Part shown: piece by piece, positions 34,169 to 45,985 of the stretch
How the letters are laid out: each line of letters begins with the position of its first letter
Position numbering within the stretch: the stretch's first letter is position 1
Translations under genes and position numbers: made by a program
Assembly: GCF_032854445.1 (NCBI RefSeq)
Contig: NC_088300.1
Coordinates: 71,276,984-71,340,983 of the forward strand
Length of the DNA stretch: 64,000 nucleotides
Direction: 5' to 3'
Origin: Liolophura sinensis
Lineage: Eukaryota > Mollusca > Polyplacophora > Chitonida > Chitonidae
The notes under the pieces: model-generated
Told to the model about the DNA's origin: nothing
Databases searched by the model: none
Seen by the model: only the letters and a program-made list of their open reading frames with translations

Positions 34169-36129
34169 GAAACCACTTTTTAGGTCAGATGTGGCTGGAA
34201 AATTACCAATCAAGGAAGTGTACGAACACATTCATTTCTTTGTTGGAAAAATACTTGAAAGGCTAAAACTGAAATGCCAATGTGTTGAGGATAGAAACCA
34301 AAGTACAGTATTTGTCCTTGGAGGATGAAATGTTGTTGATAGAATGTAAATTTGTTGTATGTAATTTATTCATTCAGGATTTCAGAGCACTGTAACTAAG
34401 GCACTGCTACTTGTGTCTACCTGTAACTAAGGCACTACCACTCGTGTCTGCCTGTGTCCTCTTAATTTCTCTGACCATTGCAGGTAGACATAATTGCATA
34501 GTTTGATGTATTTTGTATTTGTGTACATGATTCATACACATACCTTTAGGAGAGAAGGAAGGAAGAACAGGAGAGCATGTCTTCTCTACCTCAGAGAATT
34601 TTTGCCATTCGACTAGAACAGCCATTTTTTATGCCATGTGTGTGGTGGGTCGGGGGGTGATAGTAGGGGCAGAAACTAGTGCAGAAAGAGAAGTATTTAC
34701 ATTTATATACACTGCAAGTCAGAAAACTTAACATTCTTCTCCATTTAACACTGGGCAGTTTTCAGTGGGATATTTTGTCTTGTTATGCAGCTATGGTCTG
34801 TGATGATTATTTTTTATGCATGCCTTGGTTACTTAATTTTTATATGTTTGTGTTGTTTTTTTCTTCTTCATGTGCCATTATATTTTCATTCTTGTTTACT
34901 TTTTCTGAGTACATTCCTGATATGTTTCACGTCAGGATGCGTTTTTGAGACAAATATAACATTATGTGTGTCCTTTAGAAATTATTTTAGTAGTACCATT
35001 TTTTACTCTCTGTATGTGATTTGTCTTTTTGAATGATGGGTGTTCCACTACAGGAGTGTTGTCCATATCACAACACAGTAATGTATAACATATACCAAAT
35101 CCCATTCAGTGCTCACCACTGAAGGCTGTAAATTCTGCTGCAGTGTGTAATTCCCTTGACGAGCTGCTGTCTAACTATTAACATAAAAGTTTAGAATGAT
35201 AATATTTGGATCTAGTTTTGACAGTATTTCCATTGCTAGAGATTCAAGGTATTTGTGTGTGTAAAATTCTGTGGAAATCAGTGTAAGTCTGGGATGACAA
35301 TAACACTGACAAGCAAAGTAAGACTTACACTGTAGTATACCACTGTTACCATAGTCTTGACTACGACTGTATTTTGAAAGTTTGGGGCTCGCAGGTTGCT
35401 GAAAGGCCTATCATTTTACACTGTACTCACCAGTTTCTAACAGTTATCAGAAGATAAATCATTCTCCCTCCTTTCGTTTGTGTCAGCAAAACACACAGTG
35501 AAATTTTATGATGGGTTGTGACGTTAAATATGCATCCAAAATAAATATTAATCAAATAATAATCACTGTTGTCCATACTAATCAAGTGTAAATTGACAGG
35601 TCTTCCCGCGATCTGTTACCCTTAATGCCACCAACTTGTGAAATCCACCAAGCCCTTCAGTAGGGCTTTACAGATGAGATCATTTCAAAATGTGTAAAAC
35701 TGTTAAATCACAATTTAAGGTTTGCACAGCTCACGTCAGAAAACTTCAGTTTTAGAAGGATATGTTGGAAATGGTACATGTATTGCTGTTCACATTAGTA
35801 CTGGGACGAAAGTACCTCCATGTTTCAATTCCAGAGTGTACACACATGTACGACCTGAATTTACTGTGCATAGTGTATTTTTCCTGACACAGTGTACGTT
35901 TGTTACAGTGATCGGTACAAGCTGATAATCCATCTGTTGTTGTTGTTGTTGTTTACGGTCTTTGATACTGAAACTCTTAGATGACAGAATGTTTGCTGAA
36001 ATTTCAAGTTGTAGGTGCAATAAAGATTTCCGTCCATACATAAACATCAGTCGTGACTTATTGTTCATGCCACTGAGCTGTAACTTGAGTCATATCATGT
36101 AGATTCATGTGTCATATTGATTTTACAAG

Positions 36130-36389
36130 GTTTGTGAGAAGATGAATCAGGACAAGAGAAAACCTGTAGACATCGCTGTACATGTAGGAGTATTGGACAA
36201 ACATCCTGACAGTTACATCTGCAATTTAGAAACCTCTTGTAAGTTAACATGTTATTTATTTTATGCCACAGCTGTTATAAGGTGAACTTAGCGTACTGAT
36301 GTGTACATGTACTACAAAATCATGAAATCGTAAATGTGTGTTTATATTAGATGGACTACATTTTGCGGATCCACTGTGTATTAGCACAC
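36130..36389 (+). other. Two candidate extra exons downstream of FANK1
   Basis: Segment 36130-36238 (acceptor acaag, donor gtaagt) reads VCEKMNQDKRKPVDIAVHVG and on to NLETS in phase 0. Segment 36351-36389 (acceptor tatattag, donor gtaagt) continues in matching phase as YGLHFADPLCIST. Phase 0 matches the end of FANK1 exon 9 (33050), so they could be an alternative 3' end of FANK1 or part of an unrecognised gene. No domain is recognised and no onward exon was found. Confidence 0.25.
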
Positions 36390-37179
36390 GTAAGTTTCTC
36401 TACACATTGTCTATTGGTCCGGTTTAGAGGGTGAGAAAACCAGTCTGTAGACACTGGGCAAACTTCCTGGCCTGATATGAAGACATAGTACATGCCAGCA
36501 ACAACTTGATTTGCTGCACGTCATGAGTCAGTGGATTAGAAGCTGGACCTATGTGGAAGTCGGACACATGTAGAAATCAATGCCTTCTGTACATCCTTGG
36601 TACAGAATTTGCTGAAAAATTCCCAGAGTGAACTTAACCAAAAATCGTTTCTTCAGGAAATATGCTACTTGTGCTTTAATTTGTTTTTAGTATACTTGAG
36701 TATTTGATATCAGTGAACTACCTCTACCTGTACAGTGGTAATTCTGGGGCCCAAGCCAGCATTGACACTCTCTTGTAATACACTAACATGTTACCAGTTT
36801 GCCCATATTATCATCCTTCCAAAACCAGGAATCATTGGACAGACTTAGCCTGGATTACTTCGGCAGGAAAGCTTCCCCATTAGTTGAACACTGAGATTTA
36901 ATTTTTCATTGACAGTATCGTGGTCAAAGATGTTTACCACCTTAACTTGGTCTGTTACTCACAAACTTTCCTACATGTGACATTCAGATTGTCATGCGTT
37001 AGCGGAGCTGATGTCATGCGTTTGAGCGATTCAGAGTGACAAGAGGCTGGATTTCACAGGTTACATGCTACTATTTGCCAACAATCCATAGTCAGTTCTC
37101 TAGCTTTACTCTCTATACTGCAGTCTTTTTTTTTTTATCACATATTAACTGGTCCCAAGAATGATTAATTAGTTAATGT

Positions 37180-37450
37180 ATGACTCCACACAAGAATTCC
37201 TTTATTCATAATACAGTGGGTGTCAATGTAATTGATGGAGGAAACCAGAGTGTCTGCCGTATAAAACCACTGGCCCCTTTGGCAAGTTACTAATGCACTT
37301 CCTAACATGGGACTTTATACAGATATGTGCACCGTATCAGCCACACAAGCACTGTCGACTGCATATTGTCGTCAAGGGCCCAAATATATAAATTCCCTGT
37401 CTTAAGGCCATGATTGAACTCGCACCTGGTGTAGGGTGGAGGTTAAAGGA
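37180..37450 (-). mobile_element. Possible degraded SINE-like sequence (reversed)
   Basis: Shows gatggaggaaaccagagtgt, ctggcccctttggcaagtta and aggccatgattgaactcgca with acctggtg after it. The rggaaaccagagt and gaactcg-acc (reversed B-box-like) elements resemble reversed SINE parts of the variant type. Boundaries are approximate. Confidence 0.35.
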
Positions 37451-38243
37451 CGCCCCAATGATGATTACGATGTATGGTTAGTAGTAGCAGGACTTAAATA
37501 ACATTCAGGTAAGGCAACAAAGAAGTAATGAGGAATTGCATATCACCGTAAAAATGTATTGACACAAAATCCAGGATTAGAGTTGAGAATAAAAGTTTAA
37601 TTTCCACATAAGCCTATTACTGGCAATGGCAGTAAAATAACAATGAGGCAGTAAACCTATTGGACCAGCTCCTGCAGCTTCTCACATGGTTCCATAATGA
37701 ACAGATAAAAGGAAAAGGCAAATGTGGATTCTTTGCCGAGTTAGTTAAGACAGCCCTTGTCAGTCCCAAACAAGAAGAATTCAACAGAAAAAACATACAA
37801 AATACATAAAAATATAAAAATAAAAGCAGAGTTAGCGAAAAGTAGCTTGAGGAATTACAATGCCCTAAGTAATTCCCAAAATGTTACAAGTTTGCCTTCT
37901 ATAAAACCAAGACATTTCCAGCAAACAGCAATCACAACAAAGATTAGTGTAAGCTTTGTTCTAAAAATGTGATTCTGATCCTCCTGTCACCACCTTCCTG
38001 ACACAAGCACATTTTTGTCATAAATCACATAATTTCACCTTCAAAAATATAAACATGGAACCTGTTCCAAAGTTAGAAATTGGCAAGAAATCAGAAAATG
38101 GCTTTATTTAGATTTTCCTGCAAATGGCCATGTGGCCATGTCAAACAGTTACTAGTAGCCAGGAAAAGATGTTCAACATTACAATTAGCTATCACATCAT
38201 GCACATTTATCTGTCCTAAGGGATTTTTTTTAAACATAACAAA

Positions 38244-38249
38244 TTTATT
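38244..38249 (-). terminator. Candidate polyadenylation signal of the KY-like gene
   Basis: tttatt on the plus strand gives AATAAA on the minus strand about 370 bases after the stop codon of the KY-like gene. Another lies near 38103. Which is used cannot be told. Confidence 0.35.
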
Positions 38250-38616
38250 GTTATTCAAAGTTGCTCTTTGTAAAGACTTACTAAAACGAATTTATACAAT
38301 TGTGTAAGGCGAGGAAGACGGCCTGAGTTGAGTATAAGGAATATGCTCTAAAAATCATAGTATACCAGCAAATTGTAGAACACTAAAGTTAATCCGTACG
38401 CATAGATAATCTGGTAACTTGATTCCACTACCACAACATGTATCTTTCTAGTTCCTTCATGGTTCAATTCCACTACATGTACAGAAGCTTAGCTGGATTG
38501 TTAACGGGAGTTAAAAATGGCAACAAGTACAAAGCAGCAGCGATTAAAACAACTGAAATAAAATCTACTCTATGTCTGGAGTACTGTGCTAGAGGTGTGT
38601 GTCTAGTAGCAGAGAT

Positions 38617-40330
38617 TTAGACTTTGTATTCAAGCAGTGTGCTATAACTACTCTTGTCTCCTCCGTAGTTAGCGTTGAGGGTCACGCGGGTGCCTTTGCC
38701 ACTGTACTTCTGCAGGGGGACATCCGCTTCCCAGATACCCTTCTCCACCTGTTCCAGGTGCGTCCACTCCTGGTCAGCTACGACTGCCACAGCCTCGGCT
38801 CTCGGGATGCACACGCGGAACTTCGCAGACGATACGGGGACCTCAGGGCTCAGTACAGTGGGGCTCCACATGTAGCAGCCTTCCTTCCACTGGGCGTACT
38901 GCTTGGGGAACGGGTAAGCCTTGCTCTCGGCCGCCTCACAGTTGATCAGGTAGTTGTAGACACCTGGTAGCTGCTGGCTTGTGTCACGTGCAGGGATGGC
39001 ATACAGCTGCAGCTTGTAGAAGCCAACACTGGGCATTCCCACACAGAATGTGACCACGGAGCCTTGCGTCTGTGTGAAGACGTTGTCCGGGAACTCCTGC
39101 TCGTTTTCCACGCTGATCAGGTTAGACGTCATTCTCATCTCCTGCGCTGTGGAAAACTGGATCTCAACGTAGTTATTTTTTAAGTGGATGACAGGGTCAG
39201 GGTGACTGAGAGTGCACAGGCCAAATTCATTGAACTTGGGCTGAGCCCCCAGGTAACCTGTAGGTAACTTGGGTAAGGGTACGGCTTGTACATCCTCGTG
39301 GCACTCAATCAAGTACTGAGCTGCATGGAACAGCGTAGTGCCTTCTGTGGCTGGGTCATTGGCATAGATCTCCAGCCCATACTCCCCACGGCCAGGAAGT
39401 GTGACATTGAAGTATGCAGTGTTGCCAACCACCCTGTGCATGACATAACCCTCAAGCTCTGCATCAGAGCGCTCATTGTGCTTCAGCTTGGCCATGAACT
39501 GTATGGGTTTCTCCATTCTGAACTGCAGCTCAGCCTTCCCCTGACGGCTGATGACTGTGGCTGTCTGCTGGTAGGTCGCTAAGCCATACCTGAAGAAGGT
39601 TGACCCTGGCCCCCAGCTCAGATACGCGCACGGCGGGAACGGAGCGGGCTCGGGAGATGTCACATCCTCTTGTACAATCTTGTACTCGCAGACTTGTGCG
39701 TAGACATTCTCCTTGTTCTCAGGCGTGTCCTCTTTAGCGTAGATGTAAAGGATGTAAGAGCCTTTGACGGGCAGACGAAGACGGAATGATGAAATGCCTC
39801 CAACGCTCTCCTGCATACCATACCTGTTCAGCTTGCTCCCTTTGTAATCCTCATCTCCGTTCTCAAACTGAATGCTGAAGTTGAAGGCGACAGAGCACCT
39901 GTGCGCTGGGTAGCGCAGGCGCACGTTTGTCTCACCTCGTGCGTAGATCACGGCCGTTCTGTTGGAAACCAACTCCAGACCGAATTTGAAGAACTGTGGT
40001 TTCATGTGTGGCATGTTCTCAAACTCCTCCAAGGAGACGGGGCGCTCTAACAGCTGCCAGTTGGGATCTTCTGGGAAATGCGTGTAGATCAACTGATGGG
40101 GATCTGGCAAGAAGAAGTACTCGTCCAGCTGATAGTGGAACTCCTCTGATGAGCTCTGTTTGCCGATGATTCTCCTGGCTGCCCAATGGGCATCTACCAG
40201 ACACCATGTACCAAAGATGTAAACAGCGTTCCACGAATGCTGGTTCTGACCAGGTGTGAACTTTTGCCCTGGCCTGTAGTCAGCCCCCTTAGCGTAACCA
40301 CTCAGAATCTTGCTATGGACTCCAACATAA
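38617..40330 (-). CDS. KY: KY-like gene, last exon (core His/Asp and C-terminal modules)
   Basis: A 1714-nt uninterrupted exon after acceptor gggttacag. It starts YVGVHSKILSGYAKGADYRP and contains NQHSWNAVY, LVDAHWAAR and LDEYFFLPDP, then the beta-sandwich modules, ending LLEYKV and TAA. GC content and open length are clearly higher than in the flanks. Confidence 0.93.
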
Positions 40331-43300
40331 CTGTAACCCAACAACACAACATACATAAATTAAAACAAAATACAACATACTTCAATTACAACAAAATACA
40401 CATACTCCAATTACAACAAATACAACAAATACTGGAACTTAAATTACTGTACATCAAAATACAAGTTAGATTTTTTTTTTTTTTTTGCCTCTTGGACACT
40501 TTCACGAACTGAATTTGGATTAATTCTTTGTTCCTTTCATTGTAAGTCACATGACCTAATCATGCTAAGGCCATAGCAACAACATTTACAAATAAATTTG
40601 GTCCTACAAATTTGGAAGTGGTCCTACATATAGGTTTCAATTTCATGTCTAGACTTGTATAAAACCATATTAATCCATTCTATAGCTATTAAACAATGAC
40701 CTACAAGAAAAGGTGTGGCTACCATCCTGAGGTCTAGTCTACATGTACTTGCTTCAGACAAACAATTACATAAGTTTCCAGAGAGATTAATACCTTGGAA
40801 TTTTAGAAAGTCTGTAAGACATAAAACAAAGTCTGGTATCTTGAGGTAAAAGCGGTGCTTGAAAACTAAGCAGCTCTTTCTTGTATCACGGAAGTTTCCA
40901 AAGAGTCCAGCACCGTTTCATATTGTTAATTCTTCAGCTACATGAATTCATGCAGAGCCGAGAAGATTTTGTTTGGTGGTCAGCTAATGCATTTCCTGAT
41001 CACATGGACTTACTTGCACATTGTGTCAAAGACCATTGCATATGTAGTTTTCCCTGTCTTCAGTCCCATCAACACCTCTTCAGGACTTCCCTTCTCCACT
41101 TTGTCAAAATTCATCTCCTTCAAATTTTTACTGGCCAGCCAGCGGAAGATGATTCTGAAGAAAGACAAAATACAGAAATACCTCAATTTCTTTCCATCAA
41201 ATACCACTAAAAAGGATTTTTCAGGTGGTTTTAACTCTAATAAAGATAACTGTTGACTTCAGTACTTGAAACGCTTCCCTCTATTAGCCACAGGTAATGT
41301 AGTGAGAGGCAGGCTTAAACACAATGATTTGTGGTAGGCATTTTCCTGACAAGATTATCAACATGGCTCCCAATGCTTTGGCTTTAGGCATGTATCAGCT
41401 ACAGGACCTGGACAGCTTGTTTTATTTCCATAAGCACCATAAGCTTATTGGCATCAGGTTTCCTGATTTCTCTATAGTTGACTGGAATGATATAAACACG
41501 TTGCAAAGCAACTACAGCTTCCAGATACAGCTAACAACAAAAATTTGCAGTATGGGACAGCTGAGAATGTAAGTGAAGATTATTTAAAAAACACACGTGT
41601 ATGAAGAAAAGAAATGGGAATGCTAATCCAATAAAATACATTTTGGCAGCTTCATTCCTTAAATAAGCAATTTTTGTCTCAGTGACAAAAGACAGCAGAA
41701 TACATTTGAATGTTTCCTAATGCCCTGAAGATTCTACGTTTTGAAGATGTACATAAACAAATATACGAGTAACCCAGTCTATATGTACTATTAACTGTTC
41801 TGCTCACCTCACTTTCTCCATGTCATTTGTGATATTCTTGGAGAAGATCAAATCCCAGGCCAAATCCCGGAAGCTTGTGTGCTCACTCTTGGATACCTGG
41901 TGATAAAAACAGCATCAAATCAGACATCTACATACAGACTTGTGCACGTTCATGCCATAAAACAGACAAATTTTTGTACATTTGCTCATTCAAATAATCA
42001 TGTCTGAAGATTGTATTACTTTATATTTTGGGGGGGGGGGGAGAGAAGTCAAAATGCCATTCCTGCTATATTCTATACAACAGCGGCCAGCATTATGGTG
42101 GGAGGAAACCCCAACTAAGCACACGTTGCTGACAGGCCTTCCCAGATGCGGCCGGACAAGCGATTCCTGTTTCCAAACAATGCAGAACTTGGACAAACTC
42201 CCGCTACTTTAATCTCTTGTACACATGCAACCTACATTTGGACTTCCTCTGGTATGTTGCTTTTTTGTCATGTCATAGTATGTTTTGTGAAAAATAATAT
42301 GATTAATAAATAACTGATCCCAGATTAAATTGTTTCATTTTCATACATATATATTTATAAAAGCGAATGTATATGTATTGATTCACTCGATGGAACACTG
42401 TAATCTTAAAAAATACACTTTTAAGGTGAATTACCTGAGTGTTTCAAAAAGCAGCTTTACCATGTGATATGACTGAATAATTGCAACATAATTGCAACAT
42501 TCATACATACTTATATATACATGTATACGTAAAAAGGTGTTGCAACTCTATAATATACACTGTTATAATTGCATGTAACTACACAGTTGATGCATCATAA
42601 GACTGCTGCATACCATGAGGTTTTTGTGCACAGCTGATCTCTGCCACCCACAAACCACTCATCTCACTCTGGCATATCCAGATATAATTTCCATAGTGTG
42701 AACCATTCTAACTAATGTCTCTGCCAAACAACTGGCGCTACATGTACATGGAAGTGACACATCCAGATCCAAACTCCCCACAGTGATGGAGTGACAGGGC
42801 TGACAGCCTAACATCTCTGCCACACCCCTCTCCCATGTTTACCATCATGTACATGTACCTGACCTTCTCCACAAGCTTCTCTCATATAAAACCATTTACA
42901 TTCAATTAGGAATCTGATATTTCACAGGCCCCCTGTTACAGCTGCTGGGTCAAACCCATCTGACAGTTTATCTCTACATTACATTCCGGGGTTACAAGGG
43001 AAACTTTGTCTGTGACCTGCAGAAACTCCCCATCCTGGACAGTTCTGCCTGAAGCCAAGGACTAGGAGATAAACAGCCATACACTGACTGTTATTATCCT
43101 ACCATAAATACCACAAAAAATATTCTCTTATATTTCTTTTCCTCAGCCCGGTAGCAGAAAGTTTTCATCTGGTTCTTGGGATAGTAGAAAAATCTACATG
43201 TTCCAACACGCACAAGTAAAAAACTGATAATAAACTCATAACAGTTCTTGAAATCTGCTATATTTATTTACTTATCTGATTGGTGTTTATGAACACTGTA

Positions 43301-45616
43301 CTCTTGAAGTTTTCACTTGAAGGATGAAAGGTGGATTATCTGGAGTAAACCACCAATCTTTGGCAAGTAACTGATAAACTTTCCAACATGGGGGACACAC
43401 ATTTCCACTAGAAGAGTATGGCCAATGTGAATGGCATACTGGTGAAAAATAAGCGATGTCCCATGGAAAATGACGGTCACTCACATATTACCACTAATAA
43501 AAGTGGCAGAAGGGGAATTTACCAATTATTTCCTTTAAGAGATCTGGGATAGAAAACCAGTGTGTTACGGCTAGAGCTGTATATGTATGCTATGATCAGA
43601 AATGAATGTTCGATGTGTGAAAAGTTTGGAAACCCATCTATACAAGTTCTCTAATTCTTGCATTTTGTCACTACAAAGTCAATTTTGTAATCCGCACTTA
43701 CAGCAAAGACATAATGGTAGGTCCAGGTATACAAGTCCAGGTGGCTTGTAAAGTAGATCAAACAAAACCTATGAAATCACCACTTTTTTCCAAGTACCTC
43801 TTGCTGTTTTATTGAAGTCCACCTGTTTTCTATTAATATTTTGTATGTTAATTTGAGAGTGAAGGTCATTGGTTTACCACAGGGCCTCCAGTTTCCTCCA
43901 TCCATGAAAAAACTGACAGCCACTGTACATGTATTAGTGAAAAATTCTTGAGCAATCAACACGCAACACGAAAAATATGTATATGTAACTGTTAAATATC
44001 AAAATATAAACATTTTGCTTCCACAGCAGCTTGTGGGAACTGGGCTTGAACCAGCTACCCCTTAAAGGGCAGATGGGTTAATAGTCAAAGGTGTAGTAAT
44101 TTTGACCCATCAACCTGCATCTTCTTTAACCATTTAAATTCTACATATACAGGTTGATGGTTCAACACCTTTGACTCAGCAGGACAAATCGACTCCTCAA
44201 CACAACAAACACAAAGGTATCATACTTTTTTGTTATAAAAATTGTGAAGTGTACGGCTGAAGACTACAGAGATGGATGTGCTGTGCTTGAATGACAAAGT
44301 ACTTGGATACTTTTGTGTCAGGCTTGTTGTTATGTTCTTCATACGACATCATCAATATTACAACACTTTTTATCTATTTTCTAAATAAACATGGCAGCCA
44401 AAGTCACATGTAACTTGTCTACTATTCCTGTTTTTCATATCAAAGGAATAATGAACTCTGTGAGAGCTAAGGGGAGATCTCTGAGGTACAGTATTGAATA
44501 TGTGCACACGTGTAGAGTTTTGGCAGAGTGTAATGCGAAAACACAGCATCTTGTCTACTGGGACTCGGATTTTCATGTACCAGCTGCTAGTGTGGTATAT
44601 TGCACAATAAATCACTGCTGAGGTGGTCCCAGAGTGCTCCTTTGGCACTTTTCCACTTTGGCTGATAGGTGTGTGTTAATTAGTGCTAGAGGGAAGACTT
44701 TAGATATTCATACTGCAATAATTCCAGGCAGATTATCACAATATACAGTTACCAACAGTAAAAAGAGGATAATTATACCAACATGTCTGTACCTGCTCAA
44801 CAACATCATTTATACTTTTACTTTCATCAAAGCCTTTGTTGGTTAACTCGTTCATATTTGTCAGCCAATCAACGCTACCCATTCTAAACCACAATATATC
44901 TGTAAACCAATCTGTCCAACATGTCTGGCAAGTTTACAGGGCTCTAAAAACAGCTGTAGTATCTTTCTTTCGTTTGGCATCTGTAAACAATGACTTATTT
45001 GTCAGAACACAAAATCACTGGTGTAGATTTCCTCAGTTCAGTGCACTAGCCCTTCACCAATGAGGTCATGTGTTCAAATCCGGCTCTTGGTAGCTCCTCT
45101 ACAGCCTTATGTCATAAAACTAGGGGCCTCCGTGGCTCAGTCTGCCAGCAACCTGCATATGGTTTCCTCCAACCATAATGCTGGCCGCTGTCGCATAACT
45201 GAAATATTCTTGAGTATGGCGTAAAACACCAATCAAATAAATAAATAAATCATAAAACTAACTCTCAAAAGATATATGAAATATTTTTAACTGTGGCCTA
45301 TGCACCTATAAAATAAATTAATTAATCGTTTGTGTTATAAGAAAGGAAGCTGTGATGCAAAAAATAAAACAAAAGCTGTAAAACTACTTCTTTACACCTC
45401 TCTAATACTGTTGATAGATTTCAAGTTATAAATTCACTTCCTGCAACAATAAGATACAGTTACATTCAAGCAAGACTTTCATACACTATCCATCACTCTG
45501 CCACTCACCTGTATGGCGTGGTCATCAACACTCTGCAGGACATCTTTATCCATGTGCATCCAATGTAGGTTTGGGCTGGGAGCGGGGTGCTGGGGCAGGT
45601 TCGGGCGTCTGCTCAT
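38617..45616 (-). CDS. KY: Kyphoscoliosis peptidase (KY)/hillarin-like protein, four exons
   Basis: Minus-strand exons, in transcription order: 45616-45509, 41896-41808, 41154-41014, 40330-38617. All junctions are GT-AG and phases agree (2052 nt, 683 aa, TAA stop). Residues 37-112 (HTSFRDLAWDLIFSKNITND, then IIFRWLASKNLKEM) are the helix before the transglutaminase-like core. The core follows with TTYAMVFDTMC, NQHSWNAVY (His144) and LVDAHW (Asp159). At the place of the family's catalytic Cys stands Lys101, so protease or transglutaminase activity is doubtful. The rest is four beta-sandwich modules, with repeated FG(L/Y), GEYGLEIYANDP and GFYKLQLYA motifs. KY and hillarin proteins bind the cytoskeleton and support muscle or septate structures (family knowledge). 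The ATG at 45616 is chosen because it has A at -3 and an in-frame TAA lies just upstream. A longer N-terminus from 45985 is possible but frame-broken. Confidence 0.85.
41014..41154 (-). CDS. KY: KY-like gene, third exon
   Basis: Acceptor tttcttcag, donor gtaagt. Encodes IIFRWLASKNLKEMNFDKVE, EVLMGLKTGKTTYAMVF and DTMC. Lys101 sits in the GKTTYA segment where related proteins have the nucleophilic Cys. Confidence 0.9.
41808..41896 (-). CDS. KY: KY-like gene, second exon
   Basis: Acceptor tatcaccag, donor gtgagc. Encodes VSKSEHTSFRDLAWDLIFSK and NITNDMEKV; the split codon gives Arg at the junction with the next exon. Confidence 0.9.
42066..42180 (-). mobile_element. SINE 3' fragment (reversed)
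   Basis: Contains acagcggccagcattatggt, gggaggaaaccccaactaag and cgttgctgacaggccttccc, the reversed body of the family at 30200-30444. Both ends are lost. Confidence 0.65.
43262..43470 (-). mobile_element. Variant SINE-like sequence (reversed)
   Basis: Begins atttatttacttatctgatt, then ggtgtttatgaacactgtac and tcttgaagttttcacttgaa, a reversed SINE tail. It continues with ggtggattatctggagtaaa, similar to material in the variant SINE at 32640-32757. Confidence 0.5.
43845..43975 (+). mobile_element. Variant SINE-like 3' fragment
   Basis: Shows ggcctccagtttcctccatc, then aaaaactgacagccactgta and gtgaaaaattcttgagcaat, the same order as at 32640-32757 and 58498-58618. Confidence 0.5.
45020..45120 (+). 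mobile_element. SINE 5' fragment
   Basis: Shows tcagtgcactagcccttcac, then caatgaggtcatgtgttcaa and atccggctc, a B-box-like sequence. It directly precedes a second SINE copy, so two insertions are adjacent. Confidence 0.45.
45123..45250 (+). mobile_element. SINE with internal deletion
   Basis: The head ggggcctccgtggctcagtc joins directly to ggtttcctccaaccataatg, gaaatattcttgagtatggc and caccaatcaaataaataaat. About 115 bases of the body, including the B box, are missing relative to 30200-30444. Confidence 0.8.
45509..45616 (-). CDS. KY: KY-like gene, first coding exon (intact version)
   Basis: From ATG at 45616 to donor gtgagt it reads MSRRPNLPQHPAPSPNLHWM, then HMDKDVLQSVDDHAIQ, and joins in phase 0 to the second exon. 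The DKDVLQSVDDHAIQ part is the confident coding piece; the Pro-rich part depends on the start choice. Confidence 0.6.
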
Positions 45617-45985
45617 TCTCGACCCTTACAGGGATCAGCGTGAACGAGTTTGGGGGCCTGGGGAGGGCTCTGTCCATCGTTCTCTTCTCCCACCTGAATA
45701 GGCTTGCTCGGGGGTATGTTAGAATCTGGGCCTGTTGCGCCTGGGGCACAGTTGCCTCCCCTTTTCCTGTAGGAACACTGTGGTGCCCTGCCCGCGTGAC
45801 GGGGCGATATTTCCAAGGTAGCCTGCTGCCGACTGTCGGGGACATTACCATACAGGTACTGCTGCTGAAGTAACTCTGGGGGCGGGGGAGGGAGGTTCTC
45901 TCAGGTCCTCATATCTCTGGCCAGGTTTAGGAGCCACTGCAGGAGGTGCCCGACCCAGATTGATGCTGGCCACACCTGTGGTCAC
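45617..45985 (-). pseudogene. Upstream part of the KY-like exon, coding-like but frame-broken
   Basis: After acceptor atatttgcag, the minus strand opens VTTGVASINLGRAPPAVAPK. It then looks coding in a second frame (ELLQQQYLYGNVPDSRQQAT, later IPPSKPIQVGEENDGQSPPQ) and then in a third (VENEQTPEPAPAPRSQPKPT). It returns to the first frame just before DKDVLQSVDDH. Each change acts like one extra base. The Pro/Gln-rich composition fits a disordered N-terminal region. Either three small insertions (real or assembly) break a longer N-terminus, or this is a 5' untranslated stretch. Confidence 0.4.

Larger units (their letters stand above)
34169..38240. other. Region between convergent FANK1 and KY-like genes
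   Basis: No firm gene. It contains a 31-bp local duplication near 34390-34440 (ctgtaactaaggcact twice), a (GTT)n run near 35932-35952, two exon-like segments (36130-36238, 36351-36389), and SINE-like sequence near 37180-37450. The remainder is AT-rich and shows nothing. Confidence 0.5.
41897..45508 (-). other. First intron of the KY-like gene, 3.6 kb
   Basis: No other gene is seen. It holds a reversed SINE fragment (about 42066-42180), a G run at 42029-42038, variant SINE pieces near 43262-43470 and 43845-43975, and two plus-oriented SINE pieces at about 45020-45120 and 45123-45250. Confidence 0.8.

Noticed and set aside
38599-38970. 123-codon plus-strand open frame opposite the KY exon
   Set aside because: It is antisense to the well-supported KY-like last exon and reflects that exon's GC-rich codons.
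39286-39582. Plus-strand 98-codon frame opposite the KY exon
   Set aside because: Antisense shadow of the KY coding sequence.
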